From the NCBI RefSeq assembly GCF_035222275.1, contig NW_026946359.1:4402001-4466000 (forward strand): a stretch of DNA of 64,000 bases, given 5' to 3'. Origin of the DNA: Podospora bellae-mahoneyi. Taxonomy: Eukaryota > Ascomycota > Sordariomycetes > Sordariales > Podosporaceae. This document shows, in pieces, positions 56,171 to 64,000 of this stretch. A program made the position numbers and the translations under genes. Within the stretch, counting starts at the first letter, position 1, and the number at the start of each line of letters is the position of its first letter. The notes beneath the pieces are model-generated. The model worked only from the letters and a program-made list of their open reading frames with translations. It had not been told where the DNA came from and searched no databases.

Positions 56171-57613
56171 GGGGTGGTGAAGACTTATCACCATTCTTTG
56201 GATGTCACTTGTCCTACGACTCTAGCAAACTATCCGTCCTACCCGCCGTGCCTCACGGCCAGCCCATGGTTTTGGGAACACACACTACACACACGCACGC
56301 ACACACACACACGCACGCACACACACACACGCACACACACACACGGACACTGTTTGCACATTATAAAAACCCCAGCCTCATATTAAACAACGCTTCTTAA
56401 TGTCTTATTTCCGTCAACAAATCCGTGCCGCACAATTACACGCACACAAAACCTGCCACCCAACACCAGCCCCGAGCCGCCACCGCTATTCACCCACAAC
56501 GCCGCCACCGCCGCACAAGCTTACGGGGTCGTCATCTCAACCACCTCTCACATTCTCTCACCTCCTTCTGTCACACCTCATCAGCAGCAGGGTCAGTGCT
56601 CTCGGATACTAGATCTCGAGGAGCTCTGCGGTTGCAAATGGTTAATGGCGGGCTGCTCTTTACGACATGATGACTTTTGTTTTGCTTTCTATTTCCTTTC
56701 TGTTCAAACACACAAATCCAAAAACTTACTTAAAGAGCATGTTCTAATTAATCTTTTTATCCTGTGACAGATCACCGCCGTTAAACGGCATATTACGGCC
56801 AACCTCGATCCAGCCCAGCCCAGACCAACCAACATCAAACCCACCTTTCAGCTTTTTTTCTTTGTTTGACCCGCTCACATCATCCTGGTCGAACAGCAGG
56901 GTGGCAGAGTGGGGGGATTACCCAAAACCGGGGGAGTATCGTTTGTGCTTCGCTGCTGTGCGTGTTGCTGTTGTGCAACATGGCACTTGAGCATATGCGG
57001 TATTTGGTGATCTACAGTTCGGGTTTACTCGGGTGTTAGGATAGGGTAACGAAATGGTATCACGACCAAGTTTTCTTATCTCTCTCTTCTGTTTATGCCT
57101 TATGATCTAGACGGATTTGTTTTTTGGATAGGGGGAAGATAGGGAGGATACTTTTTGGAACAAACTGGGTTGATGATACCTTGGTATGGTTGTTTGGTTT
57201 TTGGCTGGTCTTACTCTCTTTCCTTCCTTTCCTGGGAGGCATGGATCTGGTGGATGATTGAACGAGATGATGAAATGAGAATGAGGTGATGAGGAATGAA
57301 TGGTATTTAGGAGGTGGAGGTGGAGGGGGATATATACGTACGGGCGGGTTTGTTGCCTTGTCTTTTTCCATGTCTTTTTTTTTTTTCATTTTTGGATTTT
57401 ATGTTTTCTTTTTTGGTAGTTTGAGCTTTGTTCTTGATGCTTATGATGATTATGAAATGTCAAAAAAATGGATGGATTAAAAGTGCTTTTTGGTATTTTC
57501 CACGCTTGTGATGATGGTGATTTTCATGCTATGTAAATGCGCCTGTATACCTTCCCTCCTTTATGCTAACCACCTTTCCACTTCTCACAAATCATTTCCG
57601 GGTATCGTTGCTC
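56171..57613. other. Convergent 3' region
   Basis: This is DNA between the ends of the DUF3824 gene (plus) and prp16 (minus). It contains the CA/CG repeat listed separately and a 10-base or longer T run near 57376. I see no credible gene. Confidence 0.55.
56280..56343. repeat. CA-rich microsatellite with CG steps
   Basis: A run of ACAC units interrupted regularly by ACGC lies about 110 bp after the DUF3824 stop codon. It is alternating purine-pyrimidine through nearly all its length. Confidence 0.88.
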
Positions 57614-60610
57614 TCAAAATCCCCTCCCAGCCCTCTTCCTCACGGGCTTCACCACCGCCCCCGACGTGACCGTCTTTTTATCTTTACTCTTCCCCGCCGG
57701 ACCAGCCTTCTTCACCAGCTTCAGCTCCTCCTCGGCCTGCACCTCCTCCTCATGCCTCTTCTTATCCGCCGCCATCTGCGCCTCAATCTCCATCTTCTTG
57801 TTAAACTCGGTCTCCGTGATCCTCTTCTCCCTAGCCGAATACCCCTTCTCCTTGACTGAATAAAACACGCCGCCCAGCTCGGCCAGCCAGTGAGGATCCA
57901 CCGACGTGACCGTAGACATGTACTCCTTCGACGTCAGGATCAGCTCATGATAAATGACATAATCCGGCAAGAACCCCAGCCCATAAAGCGCGCTCGTCGG
58001 GTGGAGCTGGACCGTCACCGACGTTCGCAAATTAATGTACTCGCCTATGCCCTTGACTTTGGCCGCCTGATGGTAATACCCCGAGCAGATGCACTTCCGG
58101 ATCACGTCCCAGTCAGTCCCGCAGCTCACCATTTCCATCTGCTGCAACTTCATGATATCCAGCAGCTGGTCCCGGACCTCTTTCGCACGGCGGAGGGACT
58201 TGGAGTGCAAAAAGTGCTGGACGCACCACCGGTCGCTGTACCCGTTTGCTTTCCACTGCGTGTAGACGTGGAGATAGGTCAAGTGGTCTGATTCTGGCAC
58301 GAAGAACTTCTCCCGTGCGGCGTCGGATTCCTCCTGGCGTTCTTTAGGTCGGAAGAAGACGTTGGGGACGGAGAGCATCGAGACGATGATGACCATCTCT
58401 TCGCTGCAGCCATATTGCTCCGACGTGATCAGAAGTTTGGCGAGTGAGGGATCCATGGGGAAGGCGTTCATCTTCCGTCCCAGGTCGGTCAGCTCGCCGA
58501 GGTTATCCAGGGCTCCCAGCGCCCACAAGTCGAACAAGGAGGTCGTGATGGTGTCTTGGGGTGGGGGGTCCATAAAGTCAAAGTCGAGCAGGTCTTTGAC
58601 GCCGAGGGACTTGAGGAGCAAGACTGTGTTGCTCAGGTTGGTTCTTTGAATCTCGGGGATTGTGGAGATGTACATCTCGTCTTTGAAGGCCTTTTCGGTG
58701 AAAAGACGGTAGGCCTGTCCGGGGCCGGTTCGCCCGGCACGACCGGAACGCTGCGATGCGTTTGCTTGCGAGATGGGGGTGATTTGTAGCGTGTCCATAC
58801 CCATTCGTGGGTTGTACACTTTGAGCTTCGAGTACCCTGCGTCAACCACATACATGATACCATCGACCGTTAAACTGGTCTCGGCAATGTTGGTGGCCAC
58901 GATACATTTCCGAACACCCGGGGCAGCTCGGTCGAAAATCTTGGCCTGCAAATCTGCCGGCATTTGACTGTAAATAGGGAGGATGCTGAGCTTTGGAGGA
59001 TCGTTGAGCGCATCCAGGCGTTCATGGACAAGCTCACACGTCACCTCAATATCTTCCTGGCCCGTCATGAATACCAGAATATCGCCTGCTGGTTTGCCCA
59101 CATGAATCGCCAGGACCTGCTGCACGGCCGCATCCACGTAGTCCTCAACAGGTGACCGGTGAAACATGACATCAACGGGGAATGTTCGACCCGGGATCGT
59201 GAACTCGGGAGCTCCGCCGTAAAAGTCGGAGAAGCGTTTGGAGTTCATCGTGGCCGAAGTCACGATCAGTTTCAGATCGCGGCGTCTCTGAAGAATCTTT
59301 TTGAACAAGCCCATGAGAACGTCGGTATTGAGCGCTCTTTCGTGGGCTTCATCCATGATGACGCACGAGTATCGATCAAGGTCCGGCTCATTCAGAGATT
59401 CTCGAAGCAACACACCATCTGTCATGTACTTGATAACCGTCTCTTTGCTGGTGCAGTCCTCGAAACGAATCGCATAGCCCACTGTACTCCCGAGTTTTAC
59501 TTCCATTTCCTCAGCCACACGTTTGGCAACACTCATTGCTGCTACTCTTCGGGGCTGTGTGCAACCAATCATACCAACCTTGCCGTAGCCATCTTCATAC
59601 AGAAACTGGGCCAGCTGTGTCGTTTTGCCAGAGCCCGTTTCTCCGACCACAATGACCACTTGGTTGTCTCGAATTACCCGCAGCAAATCTTCGCGAACAG
59701 CAAACGCTGGAAGATACTCCCGCTGTTCTTTCAAGGATTTGCTTTGACTGAAGTTGCTTGCGCCCTCCGACTTCTTCATATGTTCGCTGAATTTGTTCGA
59801 GTTTTGCGCCTTTCCAGATTCCTCACTCGCGATGGGAAGGGCGCTGTCGGTGTCCTCTTCTTTCACCCCCATCAAGTTACCCAGCGCAGTTCCTGCCACG
59901 TTTGTTGCCTCCTGAGCCTGTTTTGCGCGTTCTCTCTGCGTGCGCCTTTCCTTCACAACGCGACTCCCTTTCCTGCTGAAGACAGCCATATCACTTTGGG
60001 CATCTCGAACGGCAGGAATGGGCTCCAATTGCTTCGTAAAGACAGTTCGTCCGTCCAAGAACGGCGGTCGTAGGTCATGCACGAGAAGATGAACGCGGGT
60101 CCCTTCTTGGTCGTCCTCAAAATCGCGTCCCATATCTCTTCGTTGCGCCACACCGGATGTGAGCATTCTGTTGGTCTCCCATGCATCAACATCCTTTTGT
60201 TTCTGCAACTGTCGCGCGTTCATGCCGCCGCGCGAAAAGTTGGCGACCTTTTTCTCTATCAAGGCAGCCTCCCTTTCCTGCGCTGCCCAGCCTGCCTCAT
60301 CGCCGAATGGATTATGGGTGTCGTCGCCAAACGTGTGTCCACCCAAATCATCGTCACCACCATACCAGTCGCGGTCGAGAGCGTTGATGGCATCTTGGTC
60401 GTCGACGCCCTCTTCTGGGCCGTCAAACTCTCGTTGCGTTGGTGTGGATGCGCCAGCCAATCTTGAGCCGGCGCGCGGTGTAGAGCTTCTCGAGTTGAAG
60501 CGGTTTTGGGGGCGGGATGGGATGTCGCTGAATCGATCGTCGTTGCGCAGTGGGTTGAAATCAAGCTTCCTCCGCTTGTTCGAGCGGTCATATTCGTAGT
60601 CGCGGCCCAT
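57614..60610 (-). CDS. prp16: Splicing ATPase Prp16 (DEAH-box helicase)
   Basis: A single exon encodes 998 residues from the ATG of [18 protein letters not shown]; an ATG six codons earlier also exists. Prp16 remodels the spliceosome between the first and second transesterification steps. The helicase core shows Walker A GETGSGKT (323-330), DEAH (420-423), SAT (452-454), [13 protein letters not shown] and [17 protein letters not shown], followed by the winged-helix, ratchet and OB-fold regions. The N-terminal block [24 protein letters not shown] with [14 protein letters not shown] is specific to Prp16/DHX38 and separates it from Prp2, Prp22 and Prp43. The C-terminus is Lys/Arg-rich ([11 protein letters not shown]). 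It is head to head with pwp1 across 276 bp. Confidence 0.95.
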   Translation of the reverse strand: MGRDYEYDRSNKRRKLDFNPLRNDDRFSDIPSRPQNRFNSRSSTPRAGSRLAGASTPTQREFDGPEEGVDDQDAINALDRDWYGGDDDLGGHTFGDDTHNPFGDEAGWAAQEREAALIEKKVANFSRGGMNARQLQKQKDVDAWETNRMLTSGVAQRRDMGRDFEDDQEGTRVHLLVHDLRPPFLDGRTVFTKQLEPIPAVRDAQSDMAVFSRKGSRVVKERRTQRERAKQAQEATNVAGTALGNLMGVKEEDTDSALPIASEESGKAQNSNKFSEHMKKSEGASNFSQSKSLKEQREYLPAFAVREDLLRVIRDNQVVIVVGETGSGKTTQLAQFLYEDGYGKVGMIGCTQPRRVAAMSVAKRVAEEMEVKLGSTVGYAIRFEDCTSKETVIKYMTDGVLLRESLNEPDLDRYSCVIMDEAHERALNTDVLMGLFKKILQRRRDLKLIVTSATMNSKRFSDFYGGAPEFTIPGRTFPVDVMFHRSPVEDYVDAAVQQVLAIHVGKPAGDILVFMTGQEDIEVTCELVHERLDALNDPPKLSILPIYSQMPADLQAKIFDRAAPGVRKCIVATNIAETSLTVDGIMYVVDAGYSKLKVYNPRMGMDTLQITPISQANASQRSGRAGRTGPGQAYRLFTEKAFKDEMYISTIPEIQRTNLSNTVLLLKSLGVKDLLDFDFMDPPPQDTITTSLFDLWALGALDNLGELTDLGRKMNAFPMDPSLAKLLITSEQYGCSEEMVIIVSMLSVPNVFFRPKERQEESDAAREKFFVPESDHLTYLHVYTQWKANGYSDRWCVQHFLHSKSLRRAKEVRDQLLDIMKLQQMEMVSCGTDWDVIRKCICSGYYHQAAKVKGIGEYINLRTSVTVQLHPTSALYGLGFLPDYVIYHELILTSKEYMSTVTSVDPHWLAELGGVFYSVKEKGYSAREKRITETEFNKKMEIEAQMAADKKRHEEEVQAEEELKLVKKAGPAGKSKDKKTVTSGAVVKPVRKRAGRGF

Positions 60611-60886
60611 ATTTACTGTTATTAACAAAAATGTATGCTGGATGGAAGTTGTTTTGTTGACTTTAAGAGTTCAAGCTTTCCACAGGTTGAGTTGACGTGC
60701 AACGAATTGCGGAGCTCTCCAAGAACCCTGTCCCACCACCACAGCGCAAGTTCCCGATAAGATAAGCCCCGCTGTCGGTCCCACTAAAAAGTTGAACTGA
60801 GGAAATCCAACTTGTGAAATTTTGCGCCAGCAACATTTGTGACCACTCCAGCATCATCTTCCAGGTCGTCGACTGCAGCTTTCACC
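60611..60886. promoter_or_regulatory. Shared divergent promoter of prp16 and pwp1
   Basis: Only 276 bp separate the start codons of the splicing helicase and the ribosome-assembly factor. No TATA box is obvious. A shared promoter is inferred from spacing and orientation. Confidence 0.6.
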
Positions 60887-62577
60887 ATGGCGTCTATGAT
60901 TACTACTACTGCCTGGGTGCCCCGGGGCTTTGCGGCACCGTTCCCCAACAAGTACAAGTTTGACGAGGAAGAATATGAGCGCATCGCTGCTCTCGCCAAG
61001 CTGCAGCTTGATGATGCTGAGGAGGATCTGGCCGAAGCACAAGAGGCCGAGAAGAAGGGGTCAGAAAAGTCCGACAAGAAGAAGGTTGAAAGGGAAACCA
61101 AGGATGATGACACTTCAGAGTATGTGTCCCTGGGATTTCATGGGTGTGCGCTTTCTAATAGTTTGAATTTAGCATCGAGATCGACGATGATCTGAAAGAA
61201 TACGACCTCGAGCACTACGACGACACAGATGAGGAGGCCGGCGAGGGGCAGTCCATGGGCATGTTCGGCAATGTCAAGTCGCTCGCTTACTACGAATCGA
61301 ACAAGGAGGACCCGTACATCACACTTGACCCTGGCGCTGACGAGGATGACGAAGAGCGTGAGGATCTGCAAATTCTGGCTACCGATAACCTTCTGCTCGC
61401 CGCCAAGATCGAGGACGAACTTGCCCACCTTGAGGTCTATGTCTACGAAGATGCTGCCGATAATCTCTACGTACATCACGATATCATGCTTCCTGCGATT
61501 CCACTGTGCGTCGAGTGGCTGGACTGCCCAGTAAACAAAGCCGGTGTCGATAAGCACTCGGCCGCCAACTTTGTCGCTATTGGGACATTCGACCCCGATA
61601 TCGAGATTTGGGACTTGGATACCATCGACTGCATGTACCCAAACGCTATTCTGGGACAGGGCGCCAATCCCGAGGAGGAAACAAAAAAAAAGAAGAAAAA
61701 GAAGTCGAAGAAGGCCAACGATGAATACCACGTTGATGCTGTGCTGGCGCTTGCTGCAAACAGGAAACATCGCAACCTCCTTGCTTCAGGTTCAGCAGAC
61801 AAGACCATCAAGCTCTGGGATCTTCACATAGCCAAGTGCGCCAAGTCGTACAGCTACCATACCGACAAGGTCTGCTCGCTCGCCTGGCACGGCGTTGAGT
61901 CCACGGTGCTGTTGAGTGGCAGTTATGATCGCACAGCTGCCATTGCCGACATGCGCGCGCCTGGGGAGCAGCCAATGAGAGTCGGTGTAGAAAGCGACAT
62001 CGAGACTGTCAGGTGGGATCCTCATGATCCCAACTTCTTCTATGTGTCGACTGAGAACGGTATTGTCCATTACTTCGACGCCCGCAAGGCCACCAAGGAT
62101 CCTTCCGCCAGCAGCTCCGTCTGGAAGCTCCAGGCCCACGACGAGTCTGTTTCATCCTTTGACCTGAACCCGGTCATTCCAGGGTTCATGGTGACTGGTT
62201 CGACCGACAAGACCGTCAAGATTTGGGACATCACCGCTGCAGGTCCATCGCTTGTTGTCTCCCGTGATTTTGACGTTGGCAAGGTCTTCTCGACGGCTTT
62301 CGCTCCTGACCGTGAGGTCGCCTTCAGAGTTTCCATTGCCGGCAGCAATGGCAACGTCTCTGTGTGGGACACCAGCACCAACGCCGGCGTCCGCAAGGCC
62401 TTTGCCCAAAAGGTGCCAAATCTTCCCACTCGGGAGGATGGTGCTGAGGACAGGCTGGTTGCGGTCAACAATGATGAGGAGGAGGAGAGCAGCAGTGATG
62501 AGGGCGAGGAAGATGATGAGGATGATGATTCTGAGGAGGATTCGGATGAGGACGGAGACTCCATGGACGAGGATTAA
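60887..62577 (+). CDS. pwp1: Periodic tryptophan protein 1 (Pwp1), ribosome assembly WD40 protein
   Basis: Two exons, 60887..61119 and 61173..62577, encode 545 residues. Pwp1 acts in the nucleolus in early 60S subunit assembly and 25S rRNA processing. The N-terminus ITTTAWVPRGFAA and the acidic block after the intron (KEYDLEHYDDTDEE) are typical. WD-type blades follow: GTFDPDIEIWDLD, LASGSADKTIKLWDL, LLSGSYDRTAAIADMR, and VTGSTDKTVKIWDI. A Lys run (TKKKKKKKSKKAND) sits between blades, a likely nucleolar signal, and the tail is strongly acidic Asp/Glu/Ser. The intron has a CTAAT branch-like motif and restores TSDIEIDDDL. Length and order fit the family. Confidence 0.95.
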
Positions 62578-64000
62578 TTTGGCCGGGAGTAGCTGAAGGA
62601 CACCTGTCTTGTCATACTATTGATAAAATTCCGAGCCAATTTATGACTGTGTTATGTGATCCGTGAGGTCGATAAGAACCCAGAACCAGGAGTGTTGTCC
62701 CAGGCCTAAGAATTGCGGAGGAAAATGACGATACGCTGCATATGCCGACCTCAAGCTAACGGATGCAGACAGGTGCTAAGACCACTACCTCAGAAGTAAG
62801 AAAGTGTCTCTGGACACGAAGCTGACCGTCAGCCTTGCAGCATCATGTTTTGAAGATGCAAGCGGCATGTTTTTTTCTCGATAACACGGACACGGAGCGA
62901 CACATGTTTTGTGAGCGGAGCATGTTTATGCTGATGGCTCGGCGATCAACGATTCCCCGGGACTGGCAAATCTTCCTAGCGATAGCATTGACAAGAGTGG
63001 GCTGGAGCTCTGATCAATCTTGACGGCGGCTTTCCTCAGTCCAAAATTAGTCCATAGACGTTTGAGGCTCAGAGCCATGGGCGTTTTGGGCAGACAGTTT
63101 CATATCACGAGAAGCTATCCCAGGCTGGTGGTAAGATGTTTGCTCATGCTTCACGTAACTACCAACAGCCCAAACAAGTGTTGACAAACCTTGGCGATGG
63201 ATTTGTACAAGCAGCAGGCATCTCGGGCGTTGTCTTACACCGCGGCATGAACACCAAAGTGGGATGCGCCGGCCCCTCCGTCAAGCGCTAACGACTCCAG
63301 TTCTTGGAAGCGGCCGGTGAGCTCCGAGTCTTCCAAAACAGAACAAACTGTTGAGCTCTGGGCACCGAGGCTGTTCGTCATCCAGGTCCACGCCAAGTAC
63401 TGGATCAACCAATCAGGGCTCACCGTCATCTTAAGCACACATGGGCCGTCTAAAATCTTCAAAATACCAAAGTCAACAGCCTTTTTTCGAGCAAATAAAT
63501 TGACCTTTCTCAATCCGAATAGCGATTACTATATGCGTTTCGATCCCAGTTTCTACCGTCTTTTTACGTTTAAAAACGATAAAGTTACAACTCTTGGCCT
63601 TCGAAAGTGTGCAAGTGTTTGATAACTTGTTAGTGGGGACCGTCGACCTAGATAACGACCACCGGGCACCAAGTCCACAGCACATCGAGGAAACCCACAC
63701 GCACGCGCTTCGAGCGGATCCCAAGGAAGCCTAGGCGCTTAGTTCGGCTTTTGGTTGTCAATCTGGAGCTGGCTGACGAACTGACAAGAGAACCTGACAG
63801 GCTGGCTGCAACACTGTCACTAGTGATTGATCGAAGAGAACCGAACCATCAGCCGCGCGGTCGGGCGCGCATCTCACACAGCAGCAGCAGGTGCGGAGTG
63901 TTGAAAAAGTCCCCTGTGCTCAGGAAGTTTCATCAAGAATGGAAGGGGGAATAGAGAACATTGGGCCAATCAGATGGCATGAATCAACATCTTAGCTTCG
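62578..64000. other. Downstream region without a recognisable gene
   Basis: The last 1.4 kb holds the pwp1 3' UTR and further DNA. A frame of 101 codons at 63317-63622 (plus) has no recognised domain. A gene starting beyond the window could have its promoter or leader here. Confidence 0.45.

Noticed and set aside
59159-60073. 304-codon plus-strand open frame opposite prp16
   Set aside because: Antisense shadow of the helicase gene; no recognisable protein features.

Overview
The window is nuclear DNA of a filamentous ascomycete, most likely a Sordariomycete and possibly of the order Sordariales. This rests on gene structure (short 50-100 nt GT-AG introns with CTGAC/CTAAC-like branch points), on fungal-only families (Zn2Cys6 regulator, DUF3824 protein, fungal acetate kinase) and on compact single-copy housekeeping genes separated by long GC-balanced intergenic DNA. 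I see no transposon, virus-like element, CRISPR array, rRNA or tRNA gene. Species cannot be fixed from sequence alone.

Layout. 0-18 kb: the 3' part of a THO-complex WD40 gene (THOC3/Tex3 type), a seven-exon Zn2Cys6 transcription factor resembling CLR-1/ClrA, an eight-exon MFS transporter of the phosphate symporter type, a small gene whose N-terminus looks like the DNA-binding half of a Tc1/mariner transposase fused to a glutamine-rich tail, a conserved-looking fungal gene of unknown function, acetate kinase, and a two-finger C2H2 factor. 18-24 kb: about 6.4 kb with no recognisable gene. 24-44 kb: prp31 and clf1 head to head, the glycine-cleavage T protein, ethanolamine kinase, npr3 (SEACIT/GATOR1), an Rtg3-like bHLH factor with a very long loop, and sft2. 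47-64 kb: a La-motif RNA-binding protein, a small INO4-like bHLH factor, a DUF3824 SR-rich protein, prp16 and pwp1 head to head, then 1.4 kb without a clear gene.

Themes. RNA metabolism is strongly represented: THOC3 for mRNP export, Prp31, Clf1 and Prp16 for splicing, a La-motif protein, and Pwp1 for ribosome assembly. Two pairs, prp31/clf1 and prp16/pwp1, share short divergent promoters. A second theme is metabolic and signalling control: Zn2Cys6, C2H2 and two bHLH regulators, Npr3 in TORC1 nutrient sensing, acetate kinase, one-carbon metabolism and phosphatidylethanolamine synthesis. No obvious biosynthetic gene cluster is present.

Exon joins were worked out by hand from splice motifs and reading phase; every multi-exon model given here has a total length divisible by three. 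Products rest on recognised motifs, not on database searches. The most unusual item is the transposase-like DNA-binding protein at 10.2-11.2 kb.
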